Shown here: piece after piece, positions 1 to 5,024 of the stretch
Layout of the letters: each line of letters starts with the position of its first letter
Numbering within the stretch: position 1 is the first letter of the stretch
Origin: Defluviitaleaceae bacterium
GTDB lineage: Bacteria; Bacillota; Clostridia; Lachnospirales; WRAX01
Length of the DNA: 5,024 nucleotides
Assembly: GCA_009784355.1 (NCBI GenBank)
Contig: WRBU01000109.1
Coordinates: 1 to 5,024, forward strand
Direction of reading: 5' to 3'
The notes under the pieces: generated by a model
The model's input: only the letters and a program-made list of their open reading frames with translations
Told to the model about the DNA's origin: nothing
Databases searched by the model: none
Program-made: the position numbers and the translations under genes

Positions 1-2
1 AA

Positions 3-704
3 ACTATTGTTAACAACATTAAAAGAGCCGTTTCGGACAAGGCAGAGCTTGTTTTGTTCCCAGAAATGGCTCTTTCTGGTGTCAATCTGTCAAATAATTT
101 CCACAGAGATGTTAAACTCGCCGTACCCCTTGAATCACCCTATATAAAAGAAATTCAAGCCGCCGCAAAAAACCATGAAATTTGGGTTGCACTTGGCTTT
201 TTAGAGCGGGATGGATTAATGCTCTACGATTCTGCCATCATGATAAACGACCTTGGCGAAGTGGTGCTTCATTACCGAGCCATTTCCGACAGCTGGTCAT
301 TGCCAAATGCACCGCCAAATTATGGCGTTGGAGATAATTATCCTACCCTTCACACTCCATGGGGTAAAATGGGTTTCTTGATACATGAAGATATTTTTGA
401 TATTACCCACATCGCCTTCGCCGAACAGCTAGACATGGTGCTATGCCCTGTCGCATGTTGCTTTAGCAAAGCTGTTTACATAGACCCGCAACAGGATTGG
501 GACAAGCGTTTTTGGCCGCATTACGAGAGGAAGCTCTCACAAGTAGGTGCAGTAGCCCTAATGTCGAATTACATATGCAAGCTCACTCTCTATCATGGCG
601 GTGCGTTTATCACAGACAAGCAGGGAAAACTAATAGCGTCTACTCCTCTTTATGAAGAGGGGCTGTTAAGCGGTATAATTTCATTAGCACAAAGGAGTAA
701 TTAA
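3..704 (+). CDS. Nitrilase-fold (carbon-nitrogen hydrolase family) protein, 5' truncated by window edge, probably catalytically altered
   Basis: The reading frame is open from base 3 to the stop at 702-704, so the true start lies left of the window; the TTG at 54 is an internal Leu codon. Comparison with the family suggests some 20-30 residues are missing. Seen: the β-strand and first active-site motif ELVLFPEMALSG (Glu codon 63-65), a strand NHEIWVALGF, then NDLGEVVLHYRA, WGKMGFLIHEDIFD, and a C-terminal part with GGAFITDKQGKLIAS and EEGLLSGII, all in nitrilase order. Family enzymes use a Glu-Lys-Cys triad to cleave amides, nitriles or N-carbamoyl groups. Here the Lys of the usual YRK motif is Ala (codon 279-281) and the Cys of the usual ICxD/E motif is His (codon 384-386). 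The fold is therefore clear, but normal thiol hydrolysis is not expected. Three other Cys residues (codons 444-446, 456-458, 459-461) lie one strand later and are not in the nucleophile position. The protein looks cytoplasmic. It heads an operon with two GNAT genes. Confidence 0.85.
   Translation, partial: TIVNNIKRAVSDKAELVLFPEMALSGVNLSNNFHRDVKLAVPLESPYIKEIQAAAKNHEIWVALGFLERDGLMLYDSAIMINDLGEVVLHYRAISDSWSLPNAPPNYGVGDNYPTLHTPWGKMGFLIHEDIFDITHIAFAEQLDMVLCPVACCFSKAVYIDPQQDWDKRFWPHYERKLSQVGAVALMSNYICKLTLYHGGAFITDKQGKLIASTPLYEEGLLSGIISLAQRSN
691..697 (+). promoter_or_regulatory. Ribosome binding site of the RimJ/RimL-type GNAT gene
   Basis: AAAGGAG lies 9 bases before the ATG at 707 and inside the last codons of the nitrilase-fold gene. 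This supports the 707 start and translation coupled to the upstream gene. Confidence 0.75.
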
Positions 705-706
705 AA

Positions 707-1273
707 ATGGTTAAAAATTACAATGAGGTACTGTACGCCCACGAAAATATAAAAACTGACCGCCTTATTCTTCGCAAAGCAAAGCCCGAAGATGCTGCAG
801 ACCTTTTAGAGTACGCATCAGACCCCGAGGTTACTCAAACTTTGATATGGGCGGGGCTTTCTACATTTGAAGAAGCCTATGCTTCTATTTTTAACCACTA
901 TTGGTCTGCCCCTGGAAAGTGGGTTATAGAGCTAAAAGAAAGCGGCAAAATGATAGGCGGCATAGATATTATTTTAAAACCCTCGCACAGCAAAGCAAGT
1001 TTTGGCTACGCACTAAACCGCCATTTTTGGGGCAAAGGATACATGGGAGAGGCATTAGATGCCATTGTAAAATTGTGTTTTGAAAAATTACAGCTAAACC
1101 GTGTGGAAGCACGCCATTACACAAACAACCCAGCTTCTGGCAGAGTTATGGAAAAAGCTGGCATGAAATACGAAGGCACAGCAAAGCAAGCCGAAATGGT
1201 GAAAGGCAAATTGCAGGATGTAGTTTTTTACGGCGTTACTCGTGAGGACTATAAATCGGAGACTGACTCATGA
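707..1273 (+). CDS. GNAT family N-acetyltransferase, RimJ/RimL type
   Basis: The 188-residue product transfers an acetyl group from acetyl-CoA to an amine. Relatives act on N-terminal residues of ribosomal proteins or on small molecules, and the substrate here is unknown. Seen: the opening TDRLILRKAKPEDA (residues 17-30), typical of Acetyltransf_3; the central strand KMIGGIDII (81-89); the acetyl-CoA loop WGKGYMGEAL (108-117); and the late motif NPASGRVMEKAGM (141-153), which corresponds to the family's NxxSxxxxEKxGF. The length is normal for the family. It starts 2 bases after the nitrilase-fold gene, with a good ribosome binding site, and its TGA overlaps the next start (ATGA at 1270-1273). 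This makes co-translation of the three genes likely. No signal peptide or membrane segment is present, so the enzyme should be cytoplasmic. Confidence 0.9.
   Translation: MVKNYNEVLYAHENIKTDRLILRKAKPEDAADLLEYASDPEVTQTLIWAGLSTFEEAYASIFNHYWSAPGKWVIELKESGKMIGGIDIILKPSHSKASFGYALNRHFWGKGYMGEALDAIVKLCFEKLQLNRVEARHYTNNPASGRVMEKAGMKYEGTAKQAEMVKGKLQDVVFYGVTREDYKSETDS
1258..1262 (+). promoter_or_regulatory. Weak ribosome binding site of the BltD-like GNAT gene
   Basis: GGAGA lies 7 bases before the ATG at 1270, inside the end of the preceding gene. Together with the ATGA stop/start overlap it suggests re-initiation by terminating ribosomes. Confidence 0.55.
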
Positions 1274-1764
1274 TAACATTGCAGCCAATAACATCCAAAA
1301 ACTTGAGTATCGTATGGTTAATGAAGGCAGACCCCGAGCTTGTTGCCCCTAATAGTTGGAGTTTAGCCGAGGCTTTTGCTTATCGTTCGGAATACGGGCA
1401 AGAGCCTATTGTGTACGCCATTTGTCATAATGATACTCCTGTCGGGTTTATAATGGCATTGTATAATCCCCCAGCCTGTTTTATTTCTTCTATCAACAAC
1501 AATGGTCAGCCTTTTTACTTCCTTCTACGTAATATGATTGATGAAAAACATCAAAACAAGGGTTACGGAAGAACAGCCATGGAGCTTTTGATTGCAGAAG
1601 CAAAGGCAGGCAAACACGGAAAGGCAAATGCTTTTTACACCGGCACTGACCCCAAAAGCAAGATTACACCCAAATTTTACGGTAGTCTTGGTTTTGAATA
1701 TACGGGCGAAATTGAGGTCGAAGACGATGAAAGCTATGAGGAAATTATGCGATTAGCTCTTTAA
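1270..1764 (+). CDS. GNAT family N-acetyltransferase, BltD/spermidine-acetyltransferase-like
   Basis: The 164-residue product has the order of motifs seen in the BltD/PaiA group. ITLQPIT opens the fold. PELVAPNSWSLAEAFAY (residues 22-38) resembles the 'fva.N..Sla.A' segment that group carries. TPVGFIMALY (56-65) is the central strand. FLLRNMIDEKHQNKGYGRTA (84-103) contains the acetyl-CoA loop Q95-N-K-G98-Y-G100. KFYGSLGFEYTGE (135-147) contains the conserved Tyr137 that usually acts as general acid. BltD acetylates spermidine; polyamine activity here is only an inference from similarity. The start is fixed by the ATGA overlap with the preceding GNAT gene. The last 12 bases overlap the end of topB on the other strand, and no intrinsic terminator is visible after the stop. 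Confidence 0.85.
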   Translation: MITLQPITSKNLSIVWLMKADPELVAPNSWSLAEAFAYRSEYGQEPIVYAICHNDTPVGFIMALYNPPACFISSINNNGQPFYFLLRNMIDEKHQNKGYGRTAMELLIAEAKAGKHGKANAFYTGTDPKSKITPKFYGSLGFEYTGEIEVEDDESYEEIMRLAL

Positions 1765-3900
1765 TCGTACTAGGTTGACAATACGCAACATAGTTGCAGA
1801 TTCCACATCCAAAACTAATTGCGCAGTAGCTTTTTCGTGGGTGTCGGGCAGGGTTATCGCAATTTCAATCCGAGTACCGCTTAAAATCTTTGCAACATCC
1901 TGCGGGGTCAGCTCGTAGTTATATCGTCGCATCTCGTTTTTCCAAATTGTAAATTTGCATCCGCTTTTCCAGTTGCCGCAGTAATAGCCCTTACTGTTTT
2001 CCAAAATACCCCCGCCGCAAGACATCAAAGGACATTTGCCAAGACCTAGACTTGCGGCTTTTTTATTGCCTTTTTTCGCATAAGTTCTTTCTTCTTTTGG
2101 AAACGCCGCAATACCGCTGTTTTTTGCATTATCAACCAGATAACGCACAAATTTTTCAATGCTACCCATAAATCGGGCAGGCTCCATTCTTCCATCATTA
2201 ATACTGTGTAGACCCTTTTCCCAACGCCCCGTTGTTTCTGCAGATGTTATTTCGGGCGGCAAAATGCTAATGAGCACCTTTCCTTTTTCCGTAGGTATCA
2301 AAGCCTTTCCCTTTCGTAAAATATAGCCTACAGCAAGCAGTCTTTCTATAATAGCCGCCCTTGTTGCTGCCGTTCCAAGCCCGTTTTGCTTCATATGCGC
2401 TGCAATTTCCTCGTCTTCCACAGTGCGGCCTGCATTTTCCATTGCAGATAGCAATGTCGCTTCCGTATAGGGTTTTGGCGGCTGAGTTTTTTTCGCCTTT
2501 ACTTCAACTTTTGCCGCTTTTACTTCCTCGCCTTGTGCTAATTTCGGCAAGTTCTCATTCTTTTCATTTTCGCTATACAAATTTTTCCATCCTAGCTCCA
2601 CAACAACTACGCCTTTGGACAAAAAGTTCTCTCCGTAAACCACAGTTAAAACCTCAGTAATATCTTGCACGTATGGCGGATAAAATACTGCTAAAAAACG
2701 CCTTGCTACAAGGTCAAAAATTTTGGCTTCGTCGGCAGTAAGGTTATTTGCCGTTTTGCCCGTGGGTATAATGGCGTGGTGGTCGCTAACTTTGCTTGCG
2801 TCAACAATCCGTTTAGTTATGGGCAGTTTGCCAAGTGATTGCACGTAGGCTGCGTATTGACTATACAAAACATTGCGAGCCAATCCCCCAATGACAGGGG
2901 CAAGAGGCATATCAGGCGAAAGATGCCTGCTGTCCGTCCTAGGGTATGTAATAACCTTACGTTTCTCGTACAAATCCTGCGCCACACTTAAAGTTTTAGA
3001 CGCAGAAAAGCCGAAACGCTGATTTGCTTCTCTTTGCAGGTCTGCCAAGTCATGCAAAAGAGGCGGTGGCGTGCGTTTTTGTTCATTTTCAATAGATTCT
3101 ATTTTCCCAATTTTGCCTTTTACTTTTTCGGCAATTTCTTTGGCTTTTTCGTGCGAATTCAAACGGGAATGCGGGCGACTATTAGCCGCCCCTACGTTGT
3201 CGTGCCACAGAGCAGTATATTGACCATTTTTTGCTAAAAATTCGGCGTGTACTTCCCAATAGTCCTGCGGCACAAAGCTGTCAATTTCTGCTTGTTTATC
3301 CACAATCATAGCCAGTGTGGGCGTTTGCACCCGACCAACAGATAAATTCGCCCCAGTTGTAATTGAATACGCACGGCTGGCATTAATACCCACAAGCCAG
3401 TCGCTATAACTACGGCATCTGGCAGAATTGTATAAATTGTCATAATCTGCCATGGGTCGTAGGTTGGCAAAGCCAGTCTGTATAGCCTCGTCCGTCATTG
3501 AGGAAATCCAAAGCCTCTCCACAGGCTTGCGGCATTTAGCGTGGGCGTAAATATACCTAAAAATCAACTCTCCCTCACGCCCACTGTCTGTTGCGCAAAT
3601 AATATTACTTACTTCATTATCTTTCATAAGCCTAACAAGCGTTCGTAGCTGTGCCGCCGTCTTTTTAACGGGCTTTGTGCGTATTTCTTTGGGGATAATT
3701 GGTAAACTCTCCACAGTCCAGCGTTTTAACGCAGGGTCATAATCCTCGGGCTCAAGCAATGTTAGCAAATGCCCAATAGCCCAAGAAATAATATAACGCT
3801 CATTAAAAATAAAACCGTCGCCCTTGCTGCTTACCCCAAGAACACGCCCAATATCTCGCCCGACACTGGGCTTTTCCGCAACAATTAATTTCTTCCCCAC
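1753..3900 (-). CDS. topB: DNA topoisomerase III (type IA)
   Basis: This 715-residue type IA topoisomerase cuts one DNA strand, passes another through and reseals it. It relaxes negative supercoils and decatenates replication and recombination intermediates. Seen: an N-terminal Toprim domain (about 1-135) with IVAEKPSVGRD (Glu9) and ATDSGREGE (103-111); the strand-binding region SVGRVQTPTLAMI (187-199); the active-site motif VITYPRTDSRHLS with nucleophile Tyr319 (codon 2944-2946); SDHHAIIPT (372-380); and the late core motif GLGTAATRAAIIERL (507-521). A C-terminal cysteine module follows (Cys623, 628, 641, 648; about 620-655). Length and motifs match Gram-positive TopB, including Gly107 where Escherichia coli has Asp. 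The start is a GTG at 3898-3900 with a GAGGTGAG site just upstream; nothing earlier in frame fits better. Such genes occur both on chromosomes and on conjugative elements, but no conjugation gene is in view. Its 3' end overlaps the convergent GNAT gene by 12 bases. Confidence 0.97.
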   Translation of the reverse strand: MGKKLIVAEKPSVGRDIGRVLGVSSKGDGFIFNERYIISWAIGHLLTLLEPEDYDPALKRWTVESLPIIPKEIRTKPVKKTAAQLRTLVRLMKDNEVSNIICATDSGREGELIFRYIYAHAKCRKPVERLWISSMTDEAIQTGFANLRPMADYDNLYNSARCRSYSDWLVGINASRAYSITTGANLSVGRVQTPTLAMIVDKQAEIDSFVPQDYWEVHAEFLAKNGQYTALWHDNVGAANSRPHSRLNSHEKAKEIAEKVKGKIGKIESIENEQKRTPPPLLHDLADLQREANQRFGFSASKTLSVAQDLYEKRKVITYPRTDSRHLSPDMPLAPVIGGLARNVLYSQYAAYVQSLGKLPITKRIVDASKVSDHHAIIPTGKTANNLTADEAKIFDLVARRFLAVFYPPYVQDITEVLTVVYGENFLSKGVVVVELGWKNLYSENEKNENLPKLAQGEEVKAAKVEVKAKKTQPPKPYTEATLLSAMENAGRTVEDEEIAAHMKQNGLGTAATRAAIIERLLAVGYILRKGKALIPTEKGKVLISILPPEITSAETTGRWEKGLHSINDGRMEPARFMGSIEKFVRYLVDNAKNSGIAAFPKEERTYAKKGNKKAASLGLGKCPLMSCGGGILENSKGYYCGNWKSGCKFTIWKNEMRRYNYELTPQDVAKILSGTRIEIAITLPDTHEKATAQLVLDVESATMLRIVNLVRLKS

Positions 3901-3903
3901 TTT

Positions 3904-3911
3904 CTCACCTC
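3904..3911 (-). promoter_or_regulatory. Ribosome binding site of topB, deciding a GTG start
   Basis: Reading on the minus strand, GAGGTGAG precedes the GTG at 3900-3898 with an AAA gap, or 5 bases counted from GAGGTG. The GTG inside the site itself (3908-3906) is out of frame, so the start at 3900 is the one supported. Confidence 0.75.
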
Positions 3912-3917
3912 AAATCA

Positions 3918-3946
3918 ATTATAGCATAAACTGGCAGTATAGTGAA
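3918..3946 (-). promoter_or_regulatory. Predicted topB promoter (sigma-A type, extended -10)
   Basis: On the minus strand a perfect TATAAT (3923-3918), preceded by TGC to give an extended -10, lies 17 bases downstream of TTCACT (3946-3941), a partial match to TTGACA. Transcription would start near 3911, almost at the ribosome binding site, so the leader would be only about 10 bases. The -35 falls inside one copy of the 11-base direct repeat described separately. Confidence 0.6.
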
Positions 3947-4022
3947 GCCCAAATAAGCCTGTGGTTACCCAACATGTGATTAAATGTTAGTATGTTTTAT
4001 GATATAATATTAGTATAGTGAA
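3936..4022 (+). repeat. Pair of 11-base direct repeats in the divergent control region
   Basis: AGTATAGTGAA occurs at 3936-3946 and again at 4012-4022, 76 bases apart in the same orientation. The first copy covers the predicted topB -35. The second lies just downstream of the predicted amidase -10, near the likely transcription start. These positions would suit a shared repressor, but no protein can be named and chance in AT-rich DNA is possible. A shorter TTAGTAT repeat (3987-3993 and 4010-4016) overlaps the same region. Confidence 0.4.
3980..4008 (+). promoter_or_regulatory. Predicted promoter of the amidase gene (extended -10)
   Basis: TATAAT at 4003-4008 is preceded by TGA, giving the TGnTATAAT extended -10 form. 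The best-placed -35 is TTAAAT at 3980-3985 with a 17-base spacer, a poor match to TTGACA, so the extended -10 would carry most of the recognition. A start near 4015 would give a leader of about 85 bases that contains the whole hairpin at 4027-4065. Confidence 0.5.
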
Positions 4023-4026
4023 TTAA

Positions 4027-4065
4027 CTTGAAAACGCTAACACGAAGTGTTAAAGGGTTTTCAAG
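4027..4065 (+). repeat. Strong imperfect inverted repeat (hairpin) in the amidase leader
   Basis: CTTGAAAAC (4027-4035) pairs with GTTTTCAAG (4057-4065) for 9 base pairs. TAACAC (4038-4043) pairs with GTGTTA (4047-4052) for 6 more. The internal loop is GC opposite AAGG, and the tip is GAA. No U-tract follows on either strand, so it is not a standard terminator. It could be a leader structure, an operator, or a copy of a small dispersed palindrome. Confidence 0.7.
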
Positions 4066-4088
4066 TATAACATCTATAATATGAATTT

Positions 4089-4094
4089 AGGAGG
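4089..4094 (+). promoter_or_regulatory. Ribosome binding site of the amidase gene
   Basis: A perfect AGGAGG lies 6 bases before the ATG at 4101. It fixes the start and predicts efficient translation. Confidence 0.9.
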
Positions 4095-4100
4095 AGTAAA

Positions 4101-4859
4101 ATGAAAAAGATTTATATCGACGCTGGTCACAATTACAGCGACTTTAACACGGGGGCTGTCGGCAATGGCATGAGAGAACAGGATGTAACTTTTGAAGTGG
4201 CACTTTTGTTGGGAAAAATAATGCGCCGTCATGGGCTTGAAGTTCGCCTTTCCCGCCCTACCCTGCACACAAATTTAGGGCATAATAATAACTCTGCCAT
4301 CAATGCTCGTTGGCAAGATGCAAATAGCTGGGGTGCGGACTATTTTGTATCAATTCACACCAATGCAGGCGGCGGTACGGGTGCCGAAACCCTATTTTAC
4401 AGGGAGGATTCTCAAACTTTTGCCCAAACCGTGCAAGATATTTATTCGGAAGAAATTGGGCTTCGTAACCGCCGTGTTTGGCGCAGAGACGACATTGCCG
4501 TAATACGCTGGACAAACATGCCTGCCATTTTGGTCGAGCTTGCCTTCATAGATGCACCCAAAACTGCCCTTGATGCAGAAATTTTGCGCAGTGACCGACC
4601 TGAAATAGCATCCGCTCTTGCCAAAGGCATCCTAGCCTATCTCGGCATCCCATTTATCCCTGAAGAACCCATAGACCCGCAACCACCTTGTTGCCCCATT
4701 CGTTTTAACGCCATCCCTGAAATGCCCCAATGGGCTCGCCCTACAATAGCAATGCTGGTAGAAGAAGGTCATTTACAAGGCAATGAGAAAGGTTTGGATT
4801 TGTCTATGGATATGCTACGGATTTTTGTGATTTTAGACAGGGCGGGAGTTTTTGGTTGA
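4101..4859 (+). CDS. N-acetylmuramoyl-L-alanine amidase (Amidase_3), endolysin-like with SLH-like C-terminal module
   Basis: This 252-residue zinc enzyme should cut the bond between N-acetylmuramic acid and L-alanine in peptidoglycan. Seen: an Amidase_3 domain at about 1-182 with IYIDAGHN (zinc ligand His10), REQDVTF (zinc ligand Glu26), FVSIHTNA (zinc ligand His86) and PAILVELAFID (catalytic Glu146). A proline-rich linker with a Cys pair (about 184-200, Cys197-Cys198) follows. The C-terminal module (about 203-252) includes MPQWARPTIAMLVEEGHLQG and ends in LDRAGVFG. It follows the W-A...I..L...G.i.G...R pattern of S-layer-homology-like wall-binding modules. There is no signal peptide or membrane segment, so the protein would need a holin, lysis or another route to reach the wall. 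This fits a phage endolysin, a domesticated one, or a lysin released by the mother cell. No phage genes flank it. It is divergent from topB and ends just before a bidirectional terminator. Confidence 0.93.
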   Translation: MKKIYIDAGHNYSDFNTGAVGNGMREQDVTFEVALLLGKIMRRHGLEVRLSRPTLHTNLGHNNNSAINARWQDANSWGADYFVSIHTNAGGGTGAETLFYREDSQTFAQTVQDIYSEEIGLRNRRVWRRDDIAVIRWTNMPAILVELAFIDAPKTALDAEILRSDRPEIASALAKGILAYLGIPFIPEEPIDPQPPCCPIRFNAIPEMPQWARPTIAMLVEEGHLQGNEKGLDLSMDMLRIFVILDRAGVFG

Positions 4860-4863
4860 TAAC

Positions 4864-4897
4864 AAAAAAAGAAAGCGGGCAAGAACCCGCCTTCTTT
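4864..4897. terminator. Bidirectional intrinsic terminator between convergent genes
   Basis: AAGAAAGCGGG (4869-4879) pairs with CCCGCCTTCTT (4886-4896) for 10 of 11 positions around the loop CAAGAA. On the plus strand the hairpin ends in CTTCTTTATG. On the minus strand the A-run at 4864-4870 becomes a T-run, the better of the two tails. It lies 4 bases after the amidase stop and 15 bases beyond the stop of the right-edge gene, so it can serve both. Confidence 0.88.
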
Positions 4898-4911
4898 ATG
4901 ATTTAACAAAA

Positions 4912-5024
4912 TTATTGTCCAAAACCAAGTTGTGCAGCAGCATCATTAGCAGCGTACAATACAGCAGCTCTTGAGTAAGTTGCTCTGCCAGTAGTGTTAA
5001 CTTCAGCAACGTTTACTGGGAAAG
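4912..5024 (-). CDS. 3' end of an unidentified minus-strand gene, running off the window
   Basis: On the minus strand a frame open from the window edge ends at TAA (4914-4912), just before the shared terminator. The last 36 residues include VNVAEVNTTGRATYSRAAVL and finish in AAAQLGFGQ. A quarter are Ala, and none is Cys or Trp. Codon use is skewed in the way of highly expressed low-GC genes: Ala is GCT seven times and GCA twice with no GCC, both Arg codons are AGA, and Thr is always ACT. The amidase and topB, in contrast, use GCC often. I do not recognise the family; an abundant structural or surface protein is possible, but that is only inference. Support for a real gene is the frame, the codon bias and the terminator placement. 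Confidence 0.7.
   Translation of the reverse strand, partial: FPVNVAEVNTTGRATYSRAAVLYAANDAAAQLGFGQ

Noticed and set aside
901..1083. Open frame of 60 codons on the plus strand
   Set aside because: It lies wholly inside the RimJ/RimL-type gene in another frame, has no ribosome binding site and its product resembles no family.
1785..1797. Small hairpin GCAAC-ATA-GTTGC near the convergent ends, considered as a terminator
   Set aside because: The stem is only 5 base pairs, no T-run follows on either strand and it lies inside the topB coding region.
2361..2660. Open frame of 99 codons on the plus strand, with Leu-rich stretches that could suggest a membrane segment
   Set aside because: It is antisense to the well-conserved topB core; the Leu richness is the complement of topB Lys/Glu/Ala-rich coding. 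There is no start signal.
3034..3237. Open frame of 67 codons on the plus strand, Phe-rich
   Set aside because: Antisense to topB; the Phe runs mirror Lys/Glu codons of the real gene.
3571..3600. Possible active-site change in TopB: ATDSGREGE has Gly107 where Escherichia coli enzymes have Asp
   Set aside because: Gram-positive TopB proteins such as that of Bacillus subtilis also have Gly here, so this is normal for the subgroup.
3971..3988. Inverted repeat AACAT-N8-ATGTT upstream of the amidase promoter, considered as an operator
   Set aside because: Arms of 5 bases in AT-rich DNA are expected by chance, and no known operator consensus fits.
4081..4104. Seven-codon micro-frame (ATG at 4081, TGA at 4102-4104) overlapping the amidase start
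   Set aside because: No ribosome binding site precedes it, and the frame spans the amidase's own AGGAGG. Probably chance.
4074..4268. Open frame of 64 codons on the minus strand running into the divergent control region
   Set aside because: It is antisense to the conserved amidase N-terminus, including the zinc ligand region, and lacks a ribosome binding site.
4300..4630. Three further open frames of 62-71 codons overlapping the amidase gene on both strands
   Set aside because: The amidase frame carries all the catalytic motifs through this stretch; the others have no recognisable motif or start signal.

Overview
The window looks like chromosomal DNA from a low-to-moderate GC Gram-positive bacterium (Bacillota, most likely a clostridial lineage). 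The reasons are the strong AGGAGG-type ribosome binding sites, TATAAT promoters with extended -10 elements, a topoisomerase III of the Gram-positive TopB type, and a cell-wall amidase with a clostridial-phage-like architecture. I cannot name the genus from the sequence alone.

Layout. Bases 3-1764 (+) hold a tight three-gene operon. It starts with a nitrilase-fold (carbon-nitrogen hydrolase) protein cut off by the left edge, followed 2 bases later by a RimJ/RimL-type GNAT acetyltransferase. An ATGA overlap then leads into a second GNAT acetyltransferase resembling the BltD polyamine acetyltransferase group. Bases 1753-3900 (-) hold a complete topB gene for DNA topoisomerase III, whose last codons overlap the end of the second GNAT gene tail to tail. 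Bases 3901-4100 are a divergent control region with a promoter for topB on one strand and one for the amidase on the other. It also contains an 11-base direct repeat and a strong imperfect hairpin. Bases 4101-4859 (+) encode a zinc-dependent N-acetylmuramoyl-L-alanine amidase without a signal peptide, carrying an S-layer-homology-like C-terminal module. A bidirectional intrinsic terminator (about 4864-4897) separates it from the 3' end of an unidentified minus-strand gene that runs off the right edge.

How the genes relate. The first three genes are probably co-translated and may act together on a small amine or amide substrate, but the sequence does not say which. TopB (DNA decatenation) and the amidase (peptidoglycan cleavage) share only a divergent control region. 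The amidase looks like a phage endolysin or a domesticated copy, but no holin, integrase or structural phage gene is visible here.

The most interesting point is the nitrilase-fold protein. The fold and the first catalytic residue (Glu) are intact, but the positions that should be the catalytic Lys and Cys read as Ala and His. If correct, it is a pseudoenzyme, or an enzyme with different chemistry, in an operon with two acetyltransferases. I see no CRISPR array, transposase, tRNA or rRNA.
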